Below, piece by piece: positions 1 through 8,885 of a DNA stretch of 64,000 nt; the first letter of the stretch is position 1; every line of letters begins with the position of its first letter. The stretch comes from Rouxiella aceris. Its GTDB lineage: Bacteria > Pseudomonadota > Gammaproteobacteria > Enterobacterales > Enterobacteriaceae. The stretch lies in NCBI RefSeq assembly GCF_012933545.1, contig NZ_JAADJU010000002.1:1-64000 (forward strand), in the 5' to 3' direction. The position numbers and the translations under genes are program-made. Under the pieces are notes generated by a model. That model saw nothing but the letters and a program-made list of their open reading frames with translations. It was not told where the DNA came from and made no database searches.

Positions 1-74
1 CTCAGAAGTGAAACGCCGTAGCGCCGATGGTAGTGTGGGGTCTCCCCATGCGAGAGTAGGGAACTGCCAGGCAT
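1..74 (+). rRNA. rrf: 5S ribosomal RNA, 3' part
   Basis: The first 74 bases are nearly identical to the 3' two thirds of enterobacterial 5S rRNA, including the conserved stretches around positions 1-20 and 30-60 and the mature 3' end GCCAGGCAT. The 5' part and the rest of the rRNA operon lie outside the window. In E. coli, rrnG also lies next to pssA, so this is probably the syntenic rRNA operon. Confidence 0.97.
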
Positions 75-85
75 CAAATAAGTGG

Positions 86-115
86 AAAGCCCTGTACTGA
101 CGTACAGGGCTTTTT
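86..115 (+). terminator. rRNA operon terminator
   Basis: A perfect 12-bp stem (AAAGCCCTGTAC / GTACAGGGCTTT) with a 4-base loop runs straight into a T-run. It lies 12 bases after the 5S 3' end and is a standard intrinsic terminator of an rRNA operon. Confidence 0.93.
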
Positions 116-161
116 GCTGTCTGCAATAACAGAAAAAACGGGAGTCTGGCTTGAGTTACCG

Positions 162-293
162 CTCACCAGGTTGTCTTGCAGATCGAGATACCCGGGCATA
201 GCACACCTGGGGGCGCTCCGACGGGCAAGCCCGCTACGACCCCAACGGTGCACTCTCCCTAAAATCGGACTGGGTGAGTCGCCTGCAAGACAA
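162..293 (+). repeat. Dispersed intergenic repeat, copy 1 (divergent arms)
   Basis: This copy shares the core of a repeat family found four more times in the window (about 8745, 23283, 27573 and 42834): a GATCGAGATACCCGGGCATA block, a GGCGCTCCG block, a small palindrome GCGGGC/GCCCGC-like, and a CTCTCCCTAA block. Its outer arms differ from the other copies (CTCACC... at 162 and ...GGTGAG at 278, where others have TGACAAAGTC/GACTTTGTCA) but are still complementary to each other. An 11-bp inverted repeat (TTGTCTTGCAG at 171, CTGCAAGACAA at 283) is also present. It lies between the rRNA terminator and hpxO. Bases 294-475 show no further structure I can name. Confidence 0.8.
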
Positions 294-475
294 TATGGTT
301 AACTATTTCTCCGCACCAGGCTGGATCATTACGGCCACTCTCTGCCTGTTTTTAGCGCAATATTCCCGCCCATAGCTGTTGATCCTTTCCCTTAAGATTG
401 TATACAAGGCGTTCGCTGCCAATCCGCTTTCTGGTACAGAAATTGCTTTTCCTTTAAGACTTAGAGGAGAGAAAA

Positions 476-1633
476 ATGAAAGCAATCGTGATTGGTGGCG
501 GTATTGGCGGTGCATGTGCGGCGATTGCGCTCAAGCGTTTTGGTATCGAAACTGCTGTATACGAGGCAGTAAAGGAGATCAAGCCGGTGGGGGCGGCAAT
601 TTCCATTTGGCCAAACGGGGTGAAATGCCTTAATTACCTTGGTATGAAAGAGGCGATCCGTGAGCTGGGCGGGCAAATGCGCTATATGGCGTATAAAGAC
701 TACCGGCAGGGCCAGACCATGACGCGTTTCAGCATGCAGCCGCTGATCGACAGCGTGGGTGAACAACCTTATCCGGTGGCGCGCGCCGAGTTGCAGAACA
801 TGTTGCTCGACACCTATGGCCGCGATAGCGTGCAATTTGGCAAACGCGTAACGCGCGTTGTCCAGGATGCCGACAGCGTTACCGCCTGGTTTGACGATGG
901 CAGCTCGGCTACTGGTGATTTGCTGATCGCCGCCGATGGTACCCATTCCACTGTCCGCGAGTATGTTCTCGGGCATACAACCGAACGTCGTTATGCCGGT
1001 TACGTTAACTGGAACGGCCTGGTAACTATTGATGAAAGCATTGCTCCCGCCGATCAATGGACCACTTTTGTTGGCGAAGGCAAACGGGTATCGCTGATGC
1101 CGGTCAGCGGCAACCGTTTCTATTTCTTCTTTGATGTACCGCTGGCCAAAGGTTTAGCCGAAGATCGCAGCACGGTTCGCGACGATTTACGGCGCTATTT
1201 CACCGGCTGGGCAGATCCGGTGCAGAAGCTGATCGCCCAGATTGATCCCCAGACCACCAACCGCGTAGAGATCCACGATATCGATCCCTTTATGCAGCTG
1301 GTTAAAGGCCGCGTGGCACTACTTGGCGATTCCGGTCATAGTACCACGCCGGATATTGGCCAGGGGGGTTGTGCAGCCATGGAGGATGCAGTGGTGCTGG
1401 CTAATATGCTGCAAAATCATTCGCTGGGCATTGAAGATGCGTTGCTGCGTTATCAGCAAAAGCGGGCATATCGGGTAAAAGATCTGGTGCTCAAGGCCCG
1501 TAAGCGTTGTGACGTTACCCACGGTAAAGAAATGGCGGTTACCGAGCAGTGGTACCAGGATCTCAGGCAGGAAAGCGGAGAGCGCATTCTGGCAGGGATG
1601 TGCGAAACCATTTTAGGTGGACCGCTGGAGTAA
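476..1633 (+). CDS. hpxO: FAD-dependent urate hydroxylase HpxO
   Basis: This 385-residue protein is a class A flavoprotein monooxygenase close to HpxO, which hydroxylates urate to 5-hydroxyisourate with FAD and NADH in purine catabolism. A GGGIGG dinucleotide-binding motif is at residues 7-12, the ADG motif near 152, and the second FAD motif GDSGHSTTPDIGQGG near 283-297. The start follows a strong AGGAGAG ribosome site. It stands alone between the rRNA operon and pssA, the place occupied by kgtP in E. coli; no other hpx gene is in the window, so the rest of the pathway must lie elsewhere. The product assignment rests on family resemblance. Confidence 0.88.
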   Translation: MKAIVIGGGIGGACAAIALKRFGIETAVYEAVKEIKPVGAAISIWPNGVKCLNYLGMKEAIRELGGQMRYMAYKDYRQGQTMTRFSMQPLIDSVGEQPYPVARAELQNMLLDTYGRDSVQFGKRVTRVVQDADSVTAWFDDGSSATGDLLIAADGTHSTVREYVLGHTTERRYAGYVNWNGLVTIDESIAPADQWTTFVGEGKRVSLMPVSGNRFYFFFDVPLAKGLAEDRSTVRDDLRRYFTGWADPVQKLIAQIDPQTTNRVEIHDIDPFMQLVKGRVALLGDSGHSTTPDIGQGGCAAMEDAVVLANMLQNHSLGIEDALLRYQQKRAYRVKDLVLKARKRCDVTHGKEMAVTEQWYQDLRQESGERILAGMCETILGGPLE

Positions 1634-1667
1634 AATGCCTGTTGTCGTAATTTGAATGAATTTTTTT

Positions 1668-1698
1668 AATAAAAAAGCCCGGGTAGATACTCGGGCTT
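1668..1698 (-). terminator. Terminator of pssA
   Basis: On the minus strand the stem AAGCCCGAGTATCTACCCGGGCTT is followed directly by TTTTTTATT. It lies just after the pssA stop codon, between two convergent genes. Confidence 0.85.
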
Positions 1699-1721
1699 AA
1701 TAGGATCAGGCTACGGGCGGA

Positions 1722-3077
1722 TCACAAAATTCGGCTAATTAAGCGATCGATCCTAATACGTCGCAGACGACGGATAAGCTTGCGTACTTTTACCGGATAA
1801 TTAGGAATGGTTTCCAGTTCCATATAATGCGAAACCACTTCAGTATGTCGACGAATATGCTCCAGCTCTAGCTGACGTTGGCCAAGCATCTCCTGATTGG
1901 GATCGTGGATCAGGATCGCATTCTCCAGATCCAGTCGCCAGGCCCGCGGATTCAGGTTATTACCGGTGATCAACTGCCAGCGATCGTCGACCCATATCCC
2001 TTTGAGATGGTAGCTGTTATCGCCATCCTTCCACAGACGAACAATCAGCTGACCGCTGTCGATAAACTTTTGCAGACGGCTAAGAAAACGGCGTAGATTG
2101 ATTTCATAAAGATAAGGCAGTGCGCCGATAATTTTAAACGGCTGGTCCTGCGGAATATAAAAATCGTTAGCCGTTTTATCACCGACGATAATTTCAACCT
2201 GTTTGCCGCGACGCAATAAACCCATAATATTACGCGCCAGCAGGGCCGGCATATTAAAGTAGGGAGTGCACAGCGTCAGTTTTTCATCGGTACTGGCCAT
2301 CAAATGATAAATGGTCTGGTTGAGGGTATTCTGTTTACCCAGGCCGACCATCGGCGTTACCGCCAGTTCGTTCGCTGAGGCCTGATCCGCGAAGTGGTAA
2401 CTGCAATCCCGCAGGCTTTGGCGGAATTGGCGCGTCTCATTTTTGATCTCCGGACTTTTCGGACGATCTTCGCGATCCAGACGTTGCACCGCACTGGCGA
2501 CCAGTAGCGATTTCTTAATGTAATCGACCATGGTATTGGCCAACTGCGGATTGGTCAGCAAATGATAGCGGTCGTAGCGATACTTATCGTGACGATGCAG
2601 ATAGACATCATTCAGGCTGGCGCCGCTGTAAATCACGCAGTCGTCAACGATATAGCCTTTAAGATGCAAAACACCCAGCGCTTCACGGGTATTCACCGGC
2701 ACACCATAAATCGGCACAATAACGCCCGGATTTTCGTGGGCCATACGGCAATACCAATCAGCATTGGTATTGGCGGCGACGGCACCAATACGTCCGCGCT
2801 GTGCGCGATGCCAGTCAACCAGTATGCTGATCTCTAATTCCGGACGCTGGCGCTTTGCGGCATACAGTGCAGATAATACATCTCGTCCACCGTCATCGTT
2901 CTCCAGGTACAGTGCAACCAGATAAATCCGTTGGGTGGCGTTGGCAATGGCTTCGAGCAGCGTCGAACGGAAATCTGCGGGACTGTACAGGGTCTGTACA
3001 GCATCAACCGATTGGGGGAGTTTTGGCAGTTGAGCAAGATGTTGTTGATGTTTGTTTCGTTTAAATTTTGACAACAT
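1722..3077 (-). CDS. pssA: CDP-diacylglycerol-serine O-phosphatidyltransferase
   Basis: PssA makes phosphatidylserine from CDP-diacylglycerol and L-serine, the first step towards phosphatidylethanolamine. The 451-residue protein has the two phospholipase-D-type HxK(x)4D motifs: HLKGYIVDD near residue 137 and YHLKGIWVDD near 356. It keeps the MLSKFKRNKHQQHLAQ start and the basic C terminus (KVRKLIRRLRRIRIDRLISRIL type) of the E. coli enzyme, and its length is the same. I place the start at the ATG at 3077; a GTG one codon upstream is possible. It is peripheral on the inner membrane. Next to pat, as in E. coli. Confidence 0.96.
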   Translation of the reverse strand: MLSKFKRNKHQQHLAQLPKLPQSVDAVQTLYSPADFRSTLLEAIANATQRIYLVALYLENDDGGRDVLSALYAAKRQRPELEISILVDWHRAQRGRIGAVAANTNADWYCRMAHENPGVIVPIYGVPVNTREALGVLHLKGYIVDDCVIYSGASLNDVYLHRHDKYRYDRYHLLTNPQLANTMVDYIKKSLLVASAVQRLDREDRPKSPEIKNETRQFRQSLRDCSYHFADQASANELAVTPMVGLGKQNTLNQTIYHLMASTDEKLTLCTPYFNMPALLARNIMGLLRRGKQVEIIVGDKTANDFYIPQDQPFKIIGALPYLYEINLRRFLSRLQKFIDSGQLIVRLWKDGDNSYHLKGIWVDDRWQLITGNNLNPRAWRLDLENAILIHDPNQEMLGQRQLELEHIRRHTEVVSHYMELETIPNYPVKVRKLIRRLRRIRIDRLISRIL

Positions 3078-3335
3078 CACAGTGCGCTTCTTCTCTCTTC
3101 ATTGAATGGCAATTGCGGTCCAGGGTCACCCGTTATCGTTGCGGTGACAGGGCATAAGCGACACTTGCTCACTGCCTTGCTGCAACTTTTCATGACGTTG
3201 GGCAAATAAAACAGACCGCACAATCGGTCGATAATACCATTAGTCACCCCTGATGTGCGTAAATTTGCCTAAGGGATGGTCCTAAATCTGTCAGATCCTG
3301 TCATTTCATTGTAAAAAGGCACGGTAGAAATTCAC

Positions 3336-6011
3336 TTATTCTTCCGTCGTTGCGCTAACAAAAGCGGTTTGCAATGGTAGTGAAAGATTGACGATACCTT
3401 CGGATAATTGAATATCAACGTCAAAACCCAGCTTATTGGCCAGGGCAACCATACCGCGGTTGTTGGGCATGGTAATACCGGTCAGCCGTAGAATACCGTG
3501 ATCTGCCGTATAGACGATCATCTTCTCCAGCAGCCGTCTGCCCAGTCCCAGCCCTTTTAAATCGGAGCGCACCAATACCGAGAATTCGGCATCGATATTG
3601 TCGGGATCGGAAATTGCCCGAGTGACGCCAATGATCTCAATATCATGGGTTTGGCCGCGAACCGCAACAAACGCCATTTCTCGATCGTAGTCGATCTGCG
3701 TCATATTCGCCAAATCCTCATGGGTGAACTCGTTAATCTCACTGAAGTAGCGATAGTAGAGATCTTCTTTGGTCACCTTTTGGATAAAGGCTTTCAATAG
3801 CGGCTCATCTTCCGGCAGGATCGGCCGGAACAGACAAGCCGATCCATCCTTAAGAATGACGCGTTCTTCCAACTGTTGCGGATAAGGGCGGATTGCCAGG
3901 CGCGATTGCGGATCGTCGCTACAGGGGCTGAGCTGGATCGATACGTCGAGCAAGGTCAGTTCACTGCCGGACGCCAATAACGGATGGATGGTCAGTTCGG
4001 TGATTTCCGGGCAGTCGATAATCAGATTGGACACCTGCACCAGCAAATGGCTTAACGCCGGGATATCCAGCGGACGCAGCGCATTGCGTTGGCGTATTTT
4101 GCCACTCTTTAGCGCCTGCAGTACCAAATATCTGGCCAGCGCCATATTTAACGGCGGCAAAGCGACCACCGCATGTTGCTCAGGACGCCATTCAATACCG
4201 CCTTCACCCAACATAATCAGCGGACCAAACACCTGGTCATATTGCACCACTACCCGCAGTTCCTGCGAGCCGGGCCGGTTGGCCATAGTTTGCACCAGCA
4301 AGCCATTGATTTTGGCATGAGGAAAGGCCTGCCTTGCGCGGTCGAAAATAGCCTCGGCGGCTTGCTGCACCTCGCTGGCGGTGCGCAGATAAAGCATTAC
4401 CCCCTGAACTTCCGAGTTGTGATCAATATCCGGCGAGCGCAGTTTAAGGGCTACGGGATAACCAATCTGTTCGGCAATACGCACGGCTTCCTGGCTATCG
4501 CCGGCAATCCAGGTGGGCAGCACCGCCATACCGTAATCCTGCAAAATATCCTTCACTTCATGAGTATCCAGGCGGGTGATACCTTCGCTCAGTGCTTGCC
4601 CGATCAGTCGATGCGCCACGTCGGTGTTGTTATTCAAATCCAGCGGCAGTGACGGGGTTTCTTTTAGCTGTTTCTGATTACGGCGATATTCCACCATATG
4701 CATAAATGCCGTTACCGCGCCTTCCGGTGTGCGGTAGGTGGGGACTCCCGCTTCGCTAAACAGGCGACGCCCGTCGACGGAGGAGAATTCGCCACACCAG
4801 TTGGTTAGCAGGGTGACGCGCTTGCCGCGTGGATGCTGCTGTAGCGCTTCGATCACCAGTTCGGCAGTCTGCGTGCCCGGTGCCGCAGCACTAGGGGCAT
4901 GGATCACTAACAGGGCGTCATAGTCCTGGCTATCTAACAGCGCAGTAAGCACTGACTTATAAAGCTGAGGGCTGGCATCGTCGTGCAGGTCGAGCGGATT
5001 GCTTACCGTGATATTGGCGGCCAGCAGCGCACCGAGCTGCTGTCTGGTTTCCTCACTGAGAGTCGCCAGCTTGCCATGACGTTGCAGCAACTGATCCAGG
5101 GCCATGGCCGACGGGGCAGCGCCGTTGCTAATTATTAGTAAGCGCTCACCTCGTAATGGGCGCATATGGCTTAGCGTCTCAACGGCGGTAAAGAGTTCAT
5201 GGGTATCCTGCACGCGCAGCAAGCCGGCACGTTGGATGGCGGCATCGTAGGCCGCATCCAGACTTAGGGGGCTGTTTAACAGACGTTGTGCCTGCGCGCT
5301 GCGTCCACTTTTGATCACCAGGATCGGTTTATTGCGCGATGCACTGCGTGAGGCGGATAAAAAGCGGCGGGCATCGCTGACGTGTTCGAGGTACAGCAAT
5401 ATGGCGCTGGTTTTGCTGTCTCTGGCTAAAAAGTCGAGCAGGTCGTCGACGTCAATATCCAGGCTGTCACCCAGTGAAATAAAATAGGAAAAACCAATCG
5501 AACGCTGCTGCGCCCAGTCAAGAATGGTATTGGCCACCGCGGCGGACTGCGAAATAAACGCCAGCTTTCCGGGCAGGATCGGCACCGGGGAAAAACTGGC
5601 ATTGAGTCCCAGCCACGGGGCGAGAAGACCGAGGCTATTGGGGCCGAGCAGGCGCATGGCATAGCGCTGGGCGGTGCTTTTTAACTCGGCAAATTGCCGG
5701 GGATGGGAAGAGAGCACAATCACCGTTTTGCAGCCGCGCGTGCCAAGCTGTTCAAGTAGGGCCAGGTTGCGGTCGGCTCGGGTGCAGATAATCGCCAAAT
5801 CCGGCGTCATCGGCAAACTGGCAACGTTGGCATAGGCCAATACGCCACATACCGAGCGCCAGGCGGGGGTCACCGGCAGCACCGGACCTTTGTAGCCGCC
5901 GCCCAGCAGATTGCGCATCATCAGATAACCGGCACGTCCTGGTTTATCCGACGCGCCCAGCACGGCAATGGATTTGGGGCGTAATAAGGCTTCTAACCCG
6001 CGTTGGCTCAT
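3336..6011 (-). CDS. pat: Protein lysine acetyltransferase Pat/PatZ
   Basis: This 891-residue protein has the layout of E. coli YfiQ (Pka/PatZ): an N-terminal CoA-binding Rossmann domain (about residues 8-130), succinyl-CoA-synthetase-like and ATP-grasp regions (to about 700), and a C-terminal GNAT acetyltransferase domain (about 725-885) with the acetyl-CoA loop RSDLKGLGLGRRLLEKM. The known target of the family is acetyl-CoA synthetase, which is switched off by acetylation of its active-site lysine. It sits between pssA and tapT in the conserved order. The gene is intact and of normal length. Confidence 0.94.
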   Translation of the reverse strand: MSQRGLEALLRPKSIAVLGASDKPGRAGYLMMRNLLGGGYKGPVLPVTPAWRSVCGVLAYANVASLPMTPDLAIICTRADRNLALLEQLGTRGCKTVIVLSSHPRQFAELKSTAQRYAMRLLGPNSLGLLAPWLGLNASFSPVPILPGKLAFISQSAAVANTILDWAQQRSIGFSYFISLGDSLDIDVDDLLDFLARDSKTSAILLYLEHVSDARRFLSASRSASRNKPILVIKSGRSAQAQRLLNSPLSLDAAYDAAIQRAGLLRVQDTHELFTAVETLSHMRPLRGERLLIISNGAAPSAMALDQLLQRHGKLATLSEETRQQLGALLAANITVSNPLDLHDDASPQLYKSVLTALLDSQDYDALLVIHAPSAAAPGTQTAELVIEALQQHPRGKRVTLLTNWCGEFSSVDGRRLFSEAGVPTYRTPEGAVTAFMHMVEYRRNQKQLKETPSLPLDLNNNTDVAHRLIGQALSEGITRLDTHEVKDILQDYGMAVLPTWIAGDSQEAVRIAEQIGYPVALKLRSPDIDHNSEVQGVMLYLRTASEVQQAAEAIFDRARQAFPHAKINGLLVQTMANRPGSQELRVVVQYDQVFGPLIMLGEGGIEWRPEQHAVVALPPLNMALARYLVLQALKSGKIRQRNALRPLDIPALSHLLVQVSNLIIDCPEITELTIHPLLASGSELTLLDVSIQLSPCSDDPQSRLAIRPYPQQLEERVILKDGSACLFRPILPEDEPLLKAFIQKVTKEDLYYRYFSEINEFTHEDLANMTQIDYDREMAFVAVRGQTHDIEIIGVTRAISDPDNIDAEFSVLVRSDLKGLGLGRRLLEKMIVYTADHGILRLTGITMPNNRGMVALANKLGFDVDIQLSEGIVNLSLPLQTAFVSATTEE

Positions 6012-6071
6012 CCTGTCTCCTGTCTGGCTGTGTCCTCAGTGGGGCCACAGCCTGATTACGTTACCCGGAGT

Positions 6072-6776
6072 TTAGAGGCTTTCATCCCCCAATGCTGTGA
6101 GTTGCTGCACTGGCTGATGAGGTTTTCCGGCTAAATATTGTGTTCGGAATAAAGTAAATAGCGCCGACATGCTCTCCGCCGCGGCGATATCCCCCGCTTT
6201 TGCCAGCAAGGCGGCGGCGACCTCTACCGTGCAATGCTGGTCGTCTCGGGGGGATTCGCGCAGCACATAGCTTGACCTGGCGCTGACATCCAGTGAAAAA
6301 ACCGGGAATCCGTCGAGGTAAGGGCTTTTGCGGAACATTTTCCGCGCTTCGTTCCAGGTGCCATCGAGCATAATAAATAACGGCGGTTTGCTGTTGGCGG
6401 GAATTTCGGTAAATACCTGGCGTGGCGCGTCCGCAAAGGAGGCGGGGAAAACCACATAGGGTTGGCGCGTTGGATCGGCAATCGCCGCCAGTAACTGGGG
6501 ATCCACCTCGGTGCGTGACCACATAAACGCCTGAGTATCAGGCAGAATATCAGCAATTAATCGTCCGGTATTGCTGGGTTTTAAAGGTTCGGTATCAAAC
6601 ATGATCAGGCAGAAGCGGCTATTGGCCAACTGTGCCGGGATCCGGCCACAGAGACAGTTTCTCTTCGGCAGCAGACAGGACTGACAGCGGATCACCCGCG
6701 AGCCACGGGCCAGATAGGGGCGGGTAGATTTGGCGAGGCGCTGGCTGCGCAGTCGCAGTACGGCATTGTCTGGCAT
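6072..6776 (-). CDS. tapT: tRNA-uridine aminocarboxypropyltransferase (DTW domain)
   Basis: The 234-residue protein (YfiP in older naming) carries the DTW signature as DGTWNEARKM near residue 139 and a cysteine cluster CQSCLLPKRNCLCGR near residues 34-49 typical of the family. TapT transfers the 3-amino-3-carboxypropyl group of S-adenosylmethionine to U47 of tRNAs to form acp3U. The gene lies 60 bp upstream of pat on the same strand, as in E. coli, and the two are probably co-transcribed. Confidence 0.92.
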   Translation of the reverse strand: MPDNAVLRLRSQRLAKSTRPYLARGSRVIRCQSCLLPKRNCLCGRIPAQLANSRFCLIMFDTEPLKPSNTGRLIADILPDTQAFMWSRTEVDPQLLAAIADPTRQPYVVFPASFADAPRQVFTEIPANSKPPLFIMLDGTWNEARKMFRKSPYLDGFPVFSLDVSARSSYVLRESPRDDQHCTVEVAAALLAKAGDIAAAESMSALFTLFRTQYLAGKPHQPVQQLTALGDESL

Positions 6777-6900
6777 GAAAGGTCCTGCTGCGGTAAATCC
6801 GCTATTCTAATCAGATGTCAGACGGCGGTATATACCCTTCATTCTGCGCACGGCATAAAGCAAGGCAACAAGGTGAGCTGGAAGAGAGCAGAAATAACTC

Positions 6901-6924
6901 GGCCCATCAGACAATGCATGGGCC
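6901..6924 (-). terminator. Probable trxC terminator hairpin
   Basis: The inverted repeat GGCCCAT...ATGGGCC (7-bp arms, 10-base loop) lies 17 bp beyond the trxC stop. On the minus strand it is followed by GAGTTATTTCT, a weak T-rich tail, so it is a moderate terminator at best. Confidence 0.5.
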
Positions 6925-6941
6925 GTAAATGTCGTTATGCG

Positions 6942-7361
6942 TTACAATGATTCATTGAGCCAATTATTAAATGGTGCTTTAGGCATAGCTCCGCTAAGCA
7001 TATCGACCATTTTACCCTGATTGTACACCATGATAGTCGGAATGCTGCGAATACGAAAACGCGCACCGAGTTCAGGTTCTGCTTCAGTATTGACCTTGAT
7101 AAAACGCACTTTACCCGCACGCTCTTGCGCGACATCGGCAAAGATGGGCGCAAAGTTGACGCAAGGGCCGCACCAGGGTGCCCAAAAATCAATAACTACC
7201 GGCAGATCGTCTTGCAGGTATTTATCCAGAGTCGCTGCCGTTGCGTGCACGACTTCCCCCTGGAACAGGGGTTGACCACAGCGACCACATTTGGCTCCGT
7301 CGTCAATTCGGTCTTCAGGCAAGCGGTTCGTCGCCTGGCATGATGAGCAAATCGTATTCAT
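6942..7361 (-). CDS. trxC: Thioredoxin 2
   Basis: TrxC is a cytosolic disulfide reductase. The 139-residue protein has the extra N-terminal zinc-binding region (C5-x2-C8 and C25-x2-C28) that separates thioredoxin 2 from TrxA, and the active site WCGPC with cysteines at 64 and 67. Length equals that of E. coli TrxC. It is divergent from yfiF, the E. coli arrangement. In E. coli trxC is induced by OxyR; I see a short palindrome upstream but no convincing OxyR site. Confidence 0.95.
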   Translation of the reverse strand: MNTICSSCQATNRLPEDRIDDGAKCGRCGQPLFQGEVVHATAATLDKYLQDDLPVVIDFWAPWCGPCVNFAPIFADVAQERAGKVRFIKVNTEAEPELGARFRIRSIPTIMVYNQGKMVDMLSGAMPKAPFNNWLNESL

Positions 7362-7377
7362 AAGTTTAGCCTCTGTA

Positions 7378-7389
7378 ATAGACGTCTAT
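7378..7389. promoter_or_regulatory. Palindrome in the trxC/yfiF divergent promoter region
   Basis: ATAGACGTCTAT is a perfect 12-bp palindrome 17 bp upstream of the trxC start codon. It resembles a half of an OxyR site (ATAG...CTAT) but the spacing between the halves is too short, so its regulator is unknown. Confidence 0.3.
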
Positions 7390-7577
7390 CCTGTCACCGT
7401 TGAGCCTGGCGGGTGATGAGGATACTGAGATATGTGATCAGTATGGCGTCTGCTCAGAGGCTGAACAATGCGATTTATCCAATGGATACGATAGTTTTTA
7501 GCTTTTGGTGCAAAGCAAGTGGCTTACCACTCAGACATCAGGTAATCTTCGCGCCCAGCGCGTAGGTGGAGAAAATA

Positions 7578-8711
7578 ATGAACGATTCCTTTAATGGCAA
7601 GAACGGCAAAGTCAAAGTGATGTACGTCCGCAGTGACGACGACGGCGATAACCGAAATAACGATAAACGTCCTGCAAGTAATAAAGGACGTCCTGGCGAT
7701 AAAGCTCGCCCGGCTTCCCGTCCCTTTGAAGGTCGCAACAACGAGCGTCGCGGCAGCGATTCACGCGGTGAATCTCGCGGTCCGGATGCACGTCGGGGTG
7801 ACTCACGTGCGCCTCGTCCGTCTCGTCCTGCTCGTGACAATGAAGGCGCAGGTTCTTCTTCACCGTGGGAAAACTCCTCACCGTGGAAAACCGTTTCCCG
7901 TGCTCCTGACGATGAGTCAGCGCCGGATCACGGTGGTATTAGCGGCAAAAGCTTTATCGATCCCGATCAACTGCGTCGTCAGCGTCAGGAAGAGACCCGT
8001 GTTTACGGCGAAAATGCCTGTCAGGCGCTGTTTGCCAGCCGTCCTGACTCTATTGTGCGCGCCTGGTTTATCCAGTCAGTCACCCCGCGTTTTCGTGAAG
8101 CTCTGCGCTGGATGGCGGCCAACCGCAAAGCCTACCATGTTGTCGAAGACGAAGAGCTGGCTAAAGCCTCGGGGACCGAGCACCACGGTGGCGTCTGCTT
8201 CCTGATTAAAAAACGTCAGGGACTGGATGCAGAAACCTATCTGCAAACTGCACCGGTAAAAGACTGTGTGTTGGCGCTGGAGAATGTCGGTAATCCGCAT
8301 AACCTCGGCGGCATCATGCGTAGTTGCGCCCACTTTGGTATCAATGGCATGTTGATCCAGGATCCGGCACAGCTGGAATCTGGCGCGGCGGTGCGCACTG
8401 CCGAAGGCGGCGCTGAGCATATTAAAGCGATCAATGCCGATAACTTTGTTGATGTGCTGACCAGCTTCCGTAAAGCGGGCTACACCATTGTGACCACTTC
8501 CAGTCACAAGGGTACGGCTCTGGGTAAAGCTGAACTGCCGGCCAAAATGGTGCTGGTGCTGGGTGAAGAGAGCGACGGCTTGTCCGATAGCGCCTGGCAG
8601 CAGGGTGACCTCAACGTCTCCATCGGCGGTACCGGTAAAGTAGAAAGCCTGAACGTTTCGGTGGCAACCGGTATTCTGCTGGCCGAATGGTGGCGTCAAA
8701 ACCAGGCCTGA
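7578..8711 (+). CDS. yfiF: TrmH/SpoU-family RNA methyltransferase YfiF
   Basis: The C-terminal half (about residues 215-375) is a SPOUT-class 2'-O-methyltransferase with the motifs [27 protein letters not shown] and [15 protein letters not shown], and a substrate-binding domain precedes it. The first 110 residues are a highly charged, low-complexity Arg/Asp/Gly/Ser/Pro tail of the kind seen in E. coli YfiF, here rather long, and probably an unstructured RNA-binding arm. The start is the ATG at 7578 behind GGTGGAG; a GTG 12 bp upstream overlaps that ribosome site. The exact RNA substrate is not shown by the sequence. Confidence 0.9.
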   Translation: MNDSFNGKNGKVKVMYVRSDDDGDNRNNDKRPASNKGRPGDKARPASRPFEGRNNERRGSDSRGESRGPDARRGDSRAPRPSRPARDNEGAGSSSPWENSSPWKTVSRAPDDESAPDHGGISGKSFIDPDQLRRQRQEETRVYGENACQALFASRPDSIVRAWFIQSVTPRFREALRWMAANRKAYHVVEDEELAKASGTEHHGGVCFLIKKRQGLDAETYLQTAPVKDCVLALENVGNPHNLGGIMRSCAHFGINGMLIQDPAQLESGAAVRTAEGGAEHIKAINADNFVDVLTSFRKAGYTIVTTSSHKGTALGKAELPAKMVLVLGEESDGLSDSAWQQGDLNVSIGGTGKVESLNVSVATGILLAEWWRQNQA

Positions 8712-8744
8712 TCGGCGTCGGGTCTAGTAAAAACGGCGTCCGTT

Positions 8745-8836
8745 CAGACTGCTGACAAAGTCCGTTATTAGGGAGAGCGCCCCTAGGTGTGCTATGCCCG
8801 GGTATCTCAATCATCAAGACGACTTTGTCATCAAAC
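8745..8836 (-). repeat. Dispersed intergenic repeat, copy 2 (internally deleted)
   Basis: This copy, in reverse orientation, has the inverted ends TGACAAAGTC (8753-8762) and GACTTTGTCA (8821-8830). It lacks about 35 bp of the core, including the GCGGGCAAGCCCGC palindrome present in copy 4. It sits right beside the yfiF/emrB terminator, and its left flank (8730-8744, AAAACGGCGTCCGTT) looks like a shortened duplicate of that terminator. Confidence 0.85.
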
Positions 8837-8863
8837 AAAACGGACGCCAATGGCGTCCGTTTT
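8837..8863. terminator. Bidirectional terminator between yfiF and emrB
   Basis: AAAACGGACGCCA and its mirror TGGCGTCCGTTTT form a perfect 13-bp stem with A-runs and T-runs on the outer sides, so it can end transcription from both convergent genes. Confidence 0.9.
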
Positions 8864-8885
8864 GTTTATCAAGCAAGCGCTAGCG

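Noticed and set aside
461..1057. A 198-codon open frame on the minus strand opposite hpxO
   Set aside because: No ribosome site or family pattern; hpxO on the other strand is fully supported.
7378..7389. OxyR site upstream of trxC
   Set aside because: The ATAG/CTAT halves are 4 bp apart rather than the 7 of the OxyR motif and there is no second half-site; kept only as an unnamed palindrome.
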